Assembly: GCF_900188095.1 (NCBI RefSeq)
Contig: NZ_FZOT01000023.1
Span: forward strand, 1 to 56,704
Source: Noviherbaspirillum humi
Lineage (GTDB): Bacteria > Pseudomonadota > Gammaproteobacteria > Burkholderiales > Burkholderiaceae_D
Direction: 5' to 3'
DNA length: 56,704 nt
Shown: in pieces, positions 27,650-36,201 of the stretch
How the letters are laid out: each line of letters opens with the position of its first letter
Numbering within the stretch: position 1 is the first letter of the stretch
Made by a program: the position numbers and the translations under genes
Notes under the pieces: generated by a model
The model's database searches: none
Seen by the model: the letters and a program-made list of their open reading frames with translations, nothing else
Told to the model about the DNA's origin: nothing

Positions 27650-28621
27650 TCAATCGGCCGTGATGCCGGAATCCTTCACCAGCTTCTCCCAGAACCGCGC
27701 ATCTTCCTTCAGGAACTGCTCGAAGTCGGCCGGCGAGCGGGACAGGGCGACTTCGGTCGCCTCCCGCGCCAGCATGGTCTTGACCTCGGGTTTTTGCAGG
27801 GCCGCGCTGGTCGCCTCGAACAGCCGGTTGACGACTTCCGGCGGCGTGCCGGCGGGCGCGAAGAAGCCGTACCAGAAATTCATGTTGAAGCCGGGATAGC
27901 CGGATTCCGTCATTCCCGGAATGTCGGGCGCGAAGGCTGAGCGCGCGGGCGTGCTGACGGCGAGTCCCTTCAGCCGGTTTGCCTTGATGAACGGCAGGAC
28001 CGACGGCGGCGTGGCGAAGGTGAGTTCCACGTCGCCGGCGATCACGGCCTGCACCGCCTGGGCGCCGCCCTTGTACGGCACATGCTGGATGTCGATCCCG
28101 GTCGCCTGCTTCAGGTAGACCGCGCCGAGATGGGGCGCCGAGCCGTTGCCGGACGTCGAATAGTTCAGCTTGCCGGGCGACTTCCTGGCCGCGGCGACCA
28201 GGTCTTTCAATGAGTTGATGCCGAGGGCCGGGTTGGCGGTAAGGATGAGCGGGGAATTCGATATGCGCGTGATGGGGACCAGCGTGTTGACCCCGTAGTT
28301 CTTCTTCGGGTTCATCGCCGGATTGACCGACATGCTGCTCGGGCTGGCGATCAGGATGGTGTAGCCGTCGGGCGGCGCCTTGGCGACGAACTCGGCGGCG
28401 ATGCTCGAGCCGGCGCCCGGCTTGTTCTCGATGATGATGGACTGCCCCAAGACCTTGCTAAGCGCCTCGGCGGCGACCCGGCCGGTGAAGTCGGCGGCGC
28501 CGCCCGGCGTGAAGCCCACCACCAGCTTGATCGGCTTGCTCGGATACGACTGCGCCTGCGCTCCAGGTGCCGCTGCCAAGCAGGCGGCGAGCACGGCAAG
28601 CGGCGGAATTGCTTTCCCCAT
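27650..28621 (-). CDS. Bug-family (TctC) tripartite tricarboxylate transporter receptor
   Basis: A 323-aa periplasmic binding protein: Sec signal peptide to about residue 23 (APGAQAQ), then KPIKLVVGFTPGGAADFTGR, the Bug signature, and IQHVPYKGGAQAVQAVIAG in the middle. It is the last gene of a tight minus-strand run (oxidoreductase gap 12 bases; hydratase and CoA-transferase upstream). A role in supplying the carboxylate that this pathway converts to a CoA ester is likely. No TctA/TctB is present. Confidence 0.87.
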   Translation of the reverse strand: MGKAIPPLAVLAACLAAAPGAQAQSYPSKPIKLVVGFTPGGAADFTGRVAAEALSKVLGQSIIIENKPGAGSSIAAEFVAKAPPDGYTILIASPSSMSVNPAMNPKKNYGVNTLVPITRISNSPLILTANPALGINSLKDLVAAARKSPGKLNYSTSGNGSAPHLGAVYLKQATGIDIQHVPYKGGAQAVQAVIAGDVELTFATPPSVLPFIKANRLKGLAVSTPARSAFAPDIPGMTESGYPGFNMNFWYGFFAPAGTPPEVVNRLFEATSAALQKPEVKTMLAREATEVALSRSPADFEQFLKEDARFWEKLVKDSGITAD

Positions 28622-28633
28622 GATGTCTCCTTT

Positions 28634-29605
28634 TTATATCGTCACGACGAGTTTTCCGAGATGCTGGTTCGACTCCATATAAGCCTTGGCGGCGGCCAGT
28701 TCCGGCAGCGCAAACGCCTGGTCGACCACAGGTTTGATCTTTCCCGCTGCCAGAAGCGGCACGATGTCGGCGGCGAAATCGCGCGTGGCGGCCGCGCGGA
28801 ATGCGGCGTCGACCATCTTGTTCGACACGCCGAACAACACCAGCCGGCGCGAATGCAGGGCGGCGATGTCGAGCTCGGCATGCAGCACGCCGTCGACATA
28901 GCCCACCGTGGCCAGGCGCCCCTCGAACGCCATGCTGCGGATGCATTCGGCAAACACCGAGCCGCCGACCGTGTTGACCACCAGGTTGACGCCGGCGCCG
29001 CCGGTGACATCCATCAGCGCTTGGCAAAAATCCGGGCCGCGCGTGCACAGCGGAAGATCGAGCCCCAGCGCTTCCAATTGCGCCAGCTTGGCCCGGTTGC
29101 CGGAAGTGCCGGCCACGGACGCGCCGATCGCCTTGGCGATCTGGAGCGAGGCCACGCCGATGCCGGAGGCGGCCCCGGTCACCAGCAGCCACTGGCCGGG
29201 CATCAGCCGGCCTTGCCTGACCAGCATCTCGTGGGCCGTCATGTAGGTGACCGGAACGCACGCCGCCTGCTCCCAGCTGAGCGCTTCGGGCATGGCGATC
29301 GCCTGGTCCACATCCATGAGCGCGAACTCGGCGAAGGCGCCGACGAGGCGGCCGAACACCCGGTCGCCTGCCTTGAAGGCAGCAACCTCGGCACCTGCGG
29401 CCACGACTTCGCCCGCGCCTTCGATGCCGGCCGGCTTGCTCGTCCCGGTCTTGCTCAGGCCATGGCCGGCGATGAACTCGCCGCGGTTGAGCCCCGCCGC
29501 GCGCATGCGCAGCAACAGTTGGCGCGGCCCCGGCGCCGGCGCCGGCTGCTCCCGCATCTCGATCGCAATTTCCCCATCTTCCGCCAGCAGCCACCAAGCT
29601 CGCAT
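28634..29605 (-). CDS. Zinc-free MDR-family NAD(P)H:quinone oxidoreductase-like protein
   Basis: A 323-aa medium-chain dehydrogenase/reductase. The N-terminal GroES-like domain (residues 1-115) has AAGLNRGEFIAGHG and GIEGAGEVVAAG but lacks the Cys/His zinc ligands. The Rossmann domain has LLVTGAASGIGVASLQIAKAIG near residue 140. These are features of the quinone oxidoreductase/enoyl reductase branch, which reduces C=C bonds or quinones with NADPH. With an enoyl-CoA hydratase and a CoA-transferase in the same run, an enoyl-thioester or enone substrate is plausible. ATG 29605 has GGGAG five bases upstream; ATG 29617 is in frame but less well placed. Confidence 0.82.
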   Translation of the reverse strand: MRAWWLLAEDGEIAIEMREQPAPAPGPRQLLLRMRAAGLNRGEFIAGHGLSKTGTSKPAGIEGAGEVVAAGAEVAAFKAGDRVFGRLVGAFAEFALMDVDQAIAMPEALSWEQAACVPVTYMTAHEMLVRQGRLMPGQWLLVTGAASGIGVASLQIAKAIGASVAGTSGNRAKLAQLEALGLDLPLCTRGPDFCQALMDVTGGAGVNLVVNTVGGSVFAECIRSMAFEGRLATVGYVDGVLHAELDIAALHSRRLVLFGVSNKMVDAAFRAAATRDFAADIVPLLAAGKIKPVVDQAFALPELAAAKAYMESNQHLGKLVVTI

Positions 29606-29633
29606 GTTCGCTCCCATCGTTGGACGCTTTCGA

Positions 29634-30443
29634 TTACTTGCCGCGAAATACCGGCTTGCGCTTCTCCATGAAGGCGGTCCTGCCTTCGGTGTAGTCCTCG
29701 CTTTCGAAGCAGTTGCGGATGAGCTGCTGGCACAGCGCATGGTCGAGCTCCGGCGAGGGCTTGAGGATCTCGCCGATGATGGTCTTCGCTGCATGGATGG
29801 TGATCGGGGCGTTGGCGCCGATGGAGCCCGTGTACTCGGCGAGCAGGGCCGGCATGTCGGCCGGATCGCACACGCGGGACACCAGGCCAAGCGACAGCGC
29901 CTCCCTGGCGTCGATGCGCCGGGCGGTGTAGAACAAATCCTTGGCGGCGCCGACGCCGATCAGGTCGACCAGGTTCTTCAGCGCCGAATAGCGGTAGCCC
30001 AGCCCGAGCCGCGCCGCCGGGATGGCGAACACCGCATCGCTGGAGGCGATGCGGATGTCGCAGCTGATGGCGACGTTGACCCCGCCGCCGATGCAATAGC
30101 CGTGGATGGCCGCCAGGGTCGGCTTGCTGCAGCGGTAGATGCTCATCAGCGCTTCTTCGGCCATGGCTTCGTAGTGCTTGACGGCTTCCTTGGCCGCGCG
30201 CATGTCCTCGAACTGCGAGATGTCGGCGCCCGAGACGAAAGCCTTCTCGCCCGCTCCGGAAAACACCACCAAGCGTATGGCCTCATCCTTTTCAGCCTGC
30301 GCCAGCAGCGGGGGGACGGCCTCCCACATGTCCACCGACAGGGCATTGTGCCGCGCCAGATTGTTGAAGCGGATGTGCAGCGTGCCGGCGTCGGTCCAGG
30401 CTTGCACGCGATCGGTCGGGGAGAGATAGGTTTCTGTCGTCAT
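29634..30443 (-). CDS. Enoyl-CoA hydratase/isomerase family protein
   Basis: A 269-aa crotonase-fold protein. Oxyanion-hole segments are NNLARHNALS (about residue 27), FVSGADISQF (about 70) and HGYCIGGGVNVAISCDIRIAS (about 115-135). The first catalytic Glu position of rat hydratase (GGGCELA) is replaced (GGGVNVA), while the later region reads PAARLGLGYRYS. It may therefore act as a hydratase with one acidic residue missing, or as an isomerase, hydrolase or lyase of the same fold. The last 20 residues (EGRTAFMEKRKPVFRGK) are typical. It lies between the CoA-transferase (75-base gap) and the oxidoreductase (28-base gap) in one operon. Confidence 0.87.
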   Translation of the reverse strand: MTTETYLSPTDRVQAWTDAGTLHIRFNNLARHNALSVDMWEAVPPLLAQAEKDEAIRLVVFSGAGEKAFVSGADISQFEDMRAAKEAVKHYEAMAEEALMSIYRCSKPTLAAIHGYCIGGGVNVAISCDIRIASSDAVFAIPAARLGLGYRYSALKNLVDLIGVGAAKDLFYTARRIDAREALSLGLVSRVCDPADMPALLAEYTGSIGANAPITIHAAKTIIGEILKPSPELDHALCQQLIRNCFESEDYTEGRTAFMEKRKPVFRGK

Positions 30444-30518
30444 GGCTCTTGTTCGATGGTTCGATGGTGTGAATGGTGGGGCGCATCGCAGGGACGGCGG
30501 TCCCCGCCGGCAGGCGCG

Positions 30519-31709
30519 TCAGAAAACGCCGGCCGATTTCATGTCGGCGACCTGGGCGGAGGTGATGCCGAGCTCCCCCAGGACTTCCTCGGTATGTTCG
30601 CCGCGGCGCGGCGCGGCGCGCACGATGTCGCTCGGCGTGCGCGCCAGCTGGACCGGCTGGCCCACGAGGCGCTGCTCGCCGAGCCGGTTCGAGACCACGG
30701 TCTTGACCATGTCGAGGTGCTGCACCTGCGGTTCCTTGAAGACGTCGCGCATGTCGTTGATCAGTCCGCAGGCCACGCCGCCTTCGTTCAGGCGCTCGAT
30801 CCAGTGGCTGCAGTCCTGCTCCGCCAGCCGCCGGTTGATCTCGGCGTTCAGGCTGTCGCGGTTGACCGAGCGCGCCGCCTTGTCATGGTAGCGCGGGTCC
30901 TCGATCCACTCCGGCGCGCCCAGGATGTGGCAGAAGCGCTCCCAGATCTTCGAGCCGAACACGGCGATGTTCATGTAGCCGTCGCGCGCCTTGTAGACGC
31001 CGGTCGGAATGCTGGTGGGATGGAAGTTGCCCGCCTGCTGCGGAATCTCGCCATCGATCAGCCAGCGCGAGGTCTGGAAATCCATCATGTAGACCATGGC
31101 TTCGAGCAGGGAGGTATGCAGCCATTGCCCCTTGCCGGACTGCTCCCGCTCCAGCAGGGCGACCAGGATGCCCTGCGCGGCGAAGATGCCGGCGCAAAGG
31201 TCGGCGATGGGAATGCCGACGCGCATCGGGCCGTCGCCGGGCATGCCGGTCACCGACATCAGCCCGCCCATGCCCTGGGCGATCTGGTCGAAGCCCGGCC
31301 GCGCCGCGTATGGACCGGTCTGGCCGAATCCGGAAATGCTGGCGTAAACCAGGCCGGGATTGTCCTTCGCCAGGGAGTCGTAATCGATGCCGAGTCGATA
31401 CTTCACGTCGGGGCGGAAGTTTTCGACCACCACGTCGGCCGTGGCGATCAGGCGCTTGAGCACCCGGATGCCTTCCGCTTCCTTGAGGTTGAGGGTGATG
31501 GAACGCTTGTTCCGGTGGGTGTACTGGTAATCCGAGCCATCCTGCCCGCCGAGCGTATCGTCGCCGCGCATGTGCTCCGGCATCTGCACCTGGATCACGT
31601 CCGCGCCCCAGTCCGCCAGCTGCCGGCATGCCGTCGGGCCGGCGCGTACCTGGGTGAGATCGATCACGCGAAACCGCTGCAGTGCGGTTGAAGCCGGTAC
31701 GTGGGGCAT
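30519..31709 (-). CDS. CaiB/BaiF-family (class III) CoA-transferase
   Basis: 396 aa. Family hallmarks in order: LRVIDLTQVRAGP-like start (here FRVIDLTQVRAGPTACRQLADWGADVI), RNKRSITLNLKEAEG near 70, DVVVENFRPDVKYRLGID near 95, and ISGFGQTGPYAARPGFDQIAQGMGG near 130-155, whose Asp is the catalytic carboxylate forming the CoA thioester intermediate. These enzymes move CoA between carboxylates such as succinate, formate, carnitine or aromatic acids. It is the first gene of the minus-strand catabolic run and is divergent from a GntR regulator, so it probably activates the acid brought in by the Bug receptor. Confidence 0.9.
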   Translation of the reverse strand: MPHVPASTALQRFRVIDLTQVRAGPTACRQLADWGADVIQVQMPEHMRGDDTLGGQDGSDYQYTHRNKRSITLNLKEAEGIRVLKRLIATADVVVENFRPDVKYRLGIDYDSLAKDNPGLVYASISGFGQTGPYAARPGFDQIAQGMGGLMSVTGMPGDGPMRVGIPIADLCAGIFAAQGILVALLEREQSGKGQWLHTSLLEAMVYMMDFQTSRWLIDGEIPQQAGNFHPTSIPTGVYKARDGYMNIAVFGSKIWERFCHILGAPEWIEDPRYHDKAARSVNRDSLNAEINRRLAEQDCSHWIERLNEGGVACGLINDMRDVFKEPQVQHLDMVKTVVSNRLGEQRLVGQPVQLARTPSDIVRAAPRRGEHTEEVLGELGITSAQVADMKSAGVF

Positions 31710-31750
31710 GTCTTCCTCCGGATTGTTTTGATTTGTTCACGGAGTATTCA

Positions 31751-31777
31751 CACTTCGGCCAAAAGTGTCAACACTTT
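31751..31777. promoter_or_regulatory. Palindromic operator candidate between CoA-transferase and GntR regulator
   Basis: A perfect inverted repeat, AAAGTGT-CA-ACACTTT, spans 31762-31777, and a further CACTT half-site lies at 31751-31755. It is located 52 bases upstream of the CoA-transferase start and about 150 bases upstream of the divergent regulator start. The position and dyad symmetry fit autoregulated control by the FCD regulator. Confidence 0.55.
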
Positions 31778-31923
31778 GAAACGGATTGTCGTCAATTTTG
31801 AGCGCCGTTCCCGTTCCGTGGACCTGCCCGCATGTATAATCGCCGCACAGACAGCCGCAGGGCGGACAAGGGTTTCGACGAGGCGCAAGAAGCCTTTCCC
31901 AGGCTCGACAAGATGGATTCCAC

Positions 31924-32583
31924 ATGACACAACTGGCAACCCGAAAGCCGGGACAGGGCTTGGCGCTGGGCATATCAGAGCAGCTCAGGCAATTGATCTA
32001 CACCGGCGAGATCGCGCCTGGCGAGCGCTTGAACGAGGCGGCCCTTGCCCTGCGCATGGGCGTCAGCCGCGGGCCGGTGCGCGAAGCGATCCGCATCCTC
32101 GCCGGCTCCGGCCTTGTCACGGCGGTGGCGAACAAGGGCGTATTCGTGCGCAAGATTTCCGTGCGCGAGATGATCGAGGCTTATGAGCTGCGGGCGCTGA
32201 TCTTCGGCTTCGCCGCCCAGCGCGCCATCCAGCACGTCACCGAAGAGCACCGGCAACGCTTCGAGAAGCTGCTCGCGCAGATGGACCAGGCGTGCGAGGA
32301 GGAGGATGGAAGCCGCTACTACGAGCTGAACCTGGCGTTTCATGCGCTGATCATGGCGCTCGGCAAGAACGAGCGCTCGCAGCAGCTCTACAACGATTTC
32401 GTCAACGAGCTGCATCTGTTCCGGCGCGGCTTCTTCAATTCCCCCGGCAACATGCGCAAGTCCAATGCCGAGCACCGCCAGATATACGAAGCCATCCAGA
32501 GCGGCGCCGAAGCCAGGGCCCGCAGCGCGGCGGAAAGGCATGTGATGTCCGGGCACCAGCGCCTGCTGTCCCAAATCGACTGA
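31924..32583 (+). CDS. GntR-family regulator, FCD subgroup
   Basis: 219 aa. The N-terminal winged helix has ISEQLRQLIYTGEIAPGERLNEAAL and the recognition segment MGVSRGPVREAIRILAGSGLV. The FCD domain (about residues 80-210) has the helical pattern with AFHALIMAL and a late AERHVMSGHQRL segment, where the metal-binding His usually lie. It is divergent from the CoA-transferase operon and likely controls it in response to the pathway acid or its CoA ester. The second FCD regulator in the window (14962) is a different protein with a different neighbouring DNA motif. Confidence 0.88.
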   Translation: MTQLATRKPGQGLALGISEQLRQLIYTGEIAPGERLNEAALALRMGVSRGPVREAIRILAGSGLVTAVANKGVFVRKISVREMIEAYELRALIFGFAAQRAIQHVTEEHRQRFEKLLAQMDQACEEEDGSRYYELNLAFHALIMALGKNERSQQLYNDFVNELHLFRRGFFNSPGNMRKSNAEHRQIYEAIQSGAEARARSAAERHVMSGHQRLLSQID

Positions 32584-32718
32584 GCCACCGCGACACCGGC
32601 GGCGCAACGCCGCAGGAACTTGCCGCACCGTCTGATGCGGCACCGGCGCCGCCGCGATTTATCTTGCAGCGCAGACCTGAGCCGCCGCAGCGGCAGGAAA
32701 CGTGGAAGCGTCGGAGAA

Positions 32719-33768
32719 CTAGACCACTTCCACCTGGCTCATCACGATCCCGCGATATCGGCTCATCCCGTTCACGTCCAGCAGCCCGAGCCAGCGCGCC
32801 ACGTCGGCCTCGCTCTTGCCCTTCGACAGCTGGCGCAGCGCGAACGTATGGCGCAGCTTGAACAGGCCGCCGGCATCGCTGCCCAGACCGGCCTGCAGCA
32901 ACACCTCGCGGGTGGCTTCGAAGCAGCCGGTGTGCGACCAGGCGCGGCCGCTGGAGGTGGACGGAAACAGATAATCGCCCGGCATGTTCTGCTCGCGCCG
33001 TACCTGCAGCCAGAAGGCGAGCTGGCGCCCGGCCCATTCGGCGATCGGGGTCTCGCGCGCCGGCGAGTTGCCGTTGCCGGGCAAGGCCAGCTTCCACGGC
33101 AGGCCGGCCTTGCGGCCGCCTTCGATGATCACGCCATCCAGCTGCGCGGCGCGCACGTCGCCCGGCGCGAGGCCGGCGCCGAGCATGGTCGCTACCGCGG
33201 TGCGGTCGCGCACATCCTTCCATGTGACCGGGCCGAGCGCCGGGTCGGTGCCGCGCAGCTGGGTGACGTAGGCGATCAGGCGCTTGGCCTGGGCGGCGTT
33301 CAGGTAGTCGGGCAGCGGGTCCTTGTGCGAGGCATTGGCGTAGCGGTATTCGGGCCGCTGCAGCATGTCGTGCGCCGCCATGTTGACCGGCAGGCCCTGC
33401 ATCTCGGCCTGGAAGCGGGTCAGCCGGTCGATCAGGGTGAGGAAGCGGCGCGCATAGCGCGGCGACAGTTCGTCGCCCTTGGTGGCCACGCGTGGCCGGG
33501 TGGGGTGGTCGCCGGTGCCGCGGCTGATGAGGAAATTGTCGATATCGCCTTCGCGCAGGTCCTTCAGGTCCATGCGCCGGTCGACGCAGAAGGCGACGAA
33601 GGCGTGCCACATCTCGCGATAGACGATCGCGGATTCCTCGCTCAGGGCGCGCTGAGTGCGGTCGCGCGAATTGCTCTGGGCGCGGTGGGCGATCCAGGCA
33701 TCGAAGCAGTCGCGCAGGCGCTGTTCGAGCGAGATCGCGTCGGCGCCGTCGAAGAGGGAAAGCGTCAT
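32719..33768 (-). CDS. Tyrosine-recombinase-like protein with degenerate active site
   Basis: A 349-aa protein with an N-terminal SAM-like core-binding half (YREMWHAFVAFCVDRRMDLKDLREGDIDNFL) and a C-terminal catalytic-fold half. In the places where XerC/D have their catalytic residues it reads GLAPGDV (Arg I replaced by Ala), LFKLRHTFA (the His of HxxR replaced by Phe, Arg II kept), LGLLDV (third His replaced) and SRYRGI (candidate Tyr kept). It may be a divergent recombinase or a DNA-binding relative that no longer cuts. ATG 33768 is used; GTG 33831 is in frame, but the added residues do not look like protein. A decayed copy lies at 27335-27637. Confidence 0.7.
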   Translation of the reverse strand: MTLSLFDGADAISLEQRLRDCFDAWIAHRAQSNSRDRTQRALSEESAIVYREMWHAFVAFCVDRRMDLKDLREGDIDNFLISRGTGDHPTRPRVATKGDELSPRYARRFLTLIDRLTRFQAEMQGLPVNMAAHDMLQRPEYRYANASHKDPLPDYLNAAQAKRLIAYVTQLRGTDPALGPVTWKDVRDRTAVATMLGAGLAPGDVRAAQLDGVIIEGGRKAGLPWKLALPGNGNSPARETPIAEWAGRQLAFWLQVRREQNMPGDYLFPSTSSGRAWSHTGCFEATREVLLQAGLGSDAGGLFKLRHTFALRQLSKGKSEADVARWLGLLDVNGMSRYRGIVMSQVEVV

Positions 33769-33965
33769 GGCAGTCAGGATGGAGGGATGAAAGGACGGCC
33801 GTATTGTGCATGCAATTCCGGCCACGTTCAAGAAAACATATTAACTGCATGCGACCGTTCAGCCGCTGACCGGCGTCAAGGGCCGCAGCGTCGAGGGCCG
33901 CAAAGAGAGCAGCAGACCGGGCGAGTCTGGCATCCGGGAAAGGAGATGCCAGATAGTTCAGAAAA

Positions 33966-34397
33966 TCAGAAAGCGATCATGATGATGGATCCCGCCGTGA
34001 TCAGCAGCCCGCCGATGGCCACCGGCCAGCTCAAGGCTTCGCCGGCGAACGCCAGCCCGAGCACGATGGCGAACGCCACGCTGAGCTTGTCCACCGCTGC
34101 TACGCGCGACACCGGACCCAGCTGCAGCGCCCGGTAATAGCACAGCCACGACAGCCCGGTGGCCACGCCCGACAGCGCCAGGAAGATCCAGGCATGGCGC
34201 GGAATCGAGGCGGGATTGACCCACTCGTTGCGCGACCAGATGATGGCCGCCACCACCGCGATGATCACCACGGTGCGGATCAGTGTCGCCATGTTGGAAT
34301 TGAGCCCGGCCACGCCGAGCTTGCCGAAAAGGGCGGTGAGACCGGCGAAGAACGCCGCACCGAGCGCATATAGCTCCCATCCGGAACGAGTATCCAT
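33966..34397 (-). CDS. Single-domain EamA transporter
   Basis: A 143-aa membrane protein of about five TM helices, only one EamA repeat: GWELYALGAAFFAGLTALFGKLGV at the start, LCYYRALQLGPVSRVAAVDKLS in the middle, GEALSWPVAIGGLLITAGSI at the end. Such half-size members work as dimers and export small metabolites. AGAGAGG lies four bases before ATG 34397. The flanking 34398-34920 stretch has no other gene. Confidence 0.82.
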   Translation of the reverse strand: MDTRSGWELYALGAAFFAGLTALFGKLGVAGLNSNMATLIRTVVIIAVVAAIIWSRNEWVNPASIPRHAWIFLALSGVATGLSWLCYYRALQLGPVSRVAAVDKLSVAFAIVLGLAFAGEALSWPVAIGGLLITAGSIIMIAF

Positions 34398-34920
34398 ATT
34401 GCCTCTCTTGATTGGTCGGTTGATAACCGGGCCATGCTGCCACAACATGCAATGCCCCGGGCGCCTCATCCGGTGCTCTGCCTCATGGCGCAGCCGCTGA
34501 GGCAAGCCTGTACGGCGCCGATCCCGGCGCCAAAAACGTTTATCGACTAGACTCCCGCCTTTCGTCAGTCATCGGCAGCAGGCGTATTGATGGTCGACGA
34601 CCATGCGCGAAGTGCCATCAGGGCAAGGCGTCGTGTCAAATGGTTCGGCCTTTTTCGATGCCCAAACCCGGGGCGGCGCCACCCTCCGCCTTGCGGCATC
34701 GTCCGCGATGCTGGGTTGGCAGCGCCGGCTTGCCGTGATCCGGAGATGTCCCTTCGCCCTGCGGCAGCCGAGGGTTTGCCCGGGAAGGCGGCCCATGCGG
34801 GATAAAAGCAGCCGATCGGCAGTCTTAAGCTGTTCAATCATGCGGCATTCATGCGGCCGACTCTGAACGAAGCCATTCGGAAATCATTCCTCAAACCAGA
34901 CAAGCAACAAGGATTCACCA
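34398..34920. other. Intergenic region, no supported gene
   Basis: This is 523 bases between the divergent EamA and MFS genes. Overlapping open frames of 70-90 codons exist on both strands at 34565-34866, but none has a recognisable protein or good ribosome-binding site. A small GGCGCC inverted repeat lies at 34513-34530. Promoters for both flanking genes must lie here; I could not place them with confidence. Confidence 0.45.
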
Positions 34921-36114
34921 ATGCAATCGCGCCCACGCGCACTTTCCGCCGGCATGCCGGCGCCCGACTTGACCGGCGGCATGATCGGCTTCTTCGCCTT
35001 CTGCTGCGGAGCGATCGTCGCCAACATCTATTACGCTCAGCCCATCATCGGCCTGATCGCGCCGGACATCGGCATGTCGCCGCGGCTGGCCAGCCTGATC
35101 GTGTCGCTGACCCAGATCGGCTATGCGCTCGGCCTGTTCTTCCTGGTGCCGCTGGGCGACCTGGTGGAGAACCGGCGCCTCATGATCATCACCACCGTCG
35201 CCGCGGTCGTCAGCCTGGCCGGCGCGGCGCTCTCCGCCTCGCCGTCGCTGTTCCTGCTGCTGTCGCTCATGCTCGGCTTCAGTTCGGTCTCGGTGCAGAT
35301 CATCATTCCGATGGCGGCCCACATGGCGCCGGAAGCCAGCCGCGGGCGGGTGGTCGGCAGCATCATGAGCGGGCTCCTGCTCGGCATCCTGCTGGCGCGG
35401 CCGGCCTCGAGCTTCATCGCCGGCCATTTCGGCTGGCGCGCCGTGTTCGCCTCGGCATCGGTGCTGATGCTGGTTTTCACGCTCATGTTCGCCATGCGCA
35501 TGCCGATGCGGCGGCCTCAGTACGGCGCCGGCTACGCCGCGCTGCTGCGCTCCCTCGGCACGCTGATCCTGCGGCACCGGGTGCTGCGCGAGCGCGCCTT
35601 GCTGCAAGCCTGCATGTTCGGCTCCTTCAGCCTGTTCTGGACCGCGGCACCGCTGGAGCTGGCGCGCAGCCACGGCTTTACCCAACAGCAGATTGCGGTG
35701 TTCTGCCTGGTCGGCGCCATCGGCGCGGTGGCGGCGCCCGTGGCCGGCCGCCTTGCCGACGCCGGCCACGTGCCGGTGGCGACGATGACCGCCCTGATCC
35801 TCGGCGTGCTCAGCTATGTGCCGGGCGCGCTCCTCGATGGCCACTGGAGCATCATCGGTCTGGGCGTGACCGCCGTCGTGCTCGACTTTTGCGTGCAGAT
35901 GAACATGGTCATGGGCCAGCGCGAAATATACGCCCTCGACGCCGCCAGCCGCGGCCGGCTGAACGCCCTGTACATGACCAGCATCTTCATCGGCGGCGCC
36001 GTCGGCTCCAGCATGGCGAGCGCGCTGTACAGCCACGGCGGCTGGCTGTGGGTGACGCTGGCGGGCGGCGGCTTCCTGCTGCTGGCGCTGCTGCGCTACG
36101 TCATGAGCCGCTAA
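34921..36114 (+). CDS. MFS transporter (YnfM-like)
   Basis: 397 aa with 12 predicted TM helices. ANIYYAQPIIGLIAPDIGMSPRLA and LGLFFLVPLGDLVENRRL form the first half with the MFS loop 2-3 motif (GDLVENRR). PEASRGRVVGSIMSGLLLGILLARPASSFIAGHFGWR is the segment typical of the YnfM/YtbD sugar-efflux-like branch. Such proteins export drugs or sugars; the substrate is unknown. ATG 34921 follows AAGGA. The SnoaL-like gene starts 87 bases downstream on the same strand. Confidence 0.85.
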   Translation: MQSRPRALSAGMPAPDLTGGMIGFFAFCCGAIVANIYYAQPIIGLIAPDIGMSPRLASLIVSLTQIGYALGLFFLVPLGDLVENRRLMIITTVAAVVSLAGAALSASPSLFLLLSLMLGFSSVSVQIIIPMAAHMAPEASRGRVVGSIMSGLLLGILLARPASSFIAGHFGWRAVFASASVLMLVFTLMFAMRMPMRRPQYGAGYAALLRSLGTLILRHRVLRERALLQACMFGSFSLFWTAAPLELARSHGFTQQQIAVFCLVGAIGAVAAPVAGRLADAGHVPVATMTALILGVLSYVPGALLDGHWSIIGLGVTAVVLDFCVQMNMVMGQREIYALDAASRGRLNALYMTSIFIGGAVGSSMASALYSHGGWLWVTLAGGGFLLLALLRYVMSR

Positions 36115-36201
36115 GCTGCCCGCTCGCTTGTGCGGCGGCATGGCGCATGGGCGTGATTGGCCGTATGCTGGGGCGCGATTCTTCTCTTCAAGGAGCGCTC
36201 C

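Noticed and set aside
29247-31691. An 814-codon open frame on the plus strand across three genes
   Set aside because: It runs opposite the oxidoreductase, hydratase and CoA-transferase genes, each with clear motifs; it is an artefact of high GC.
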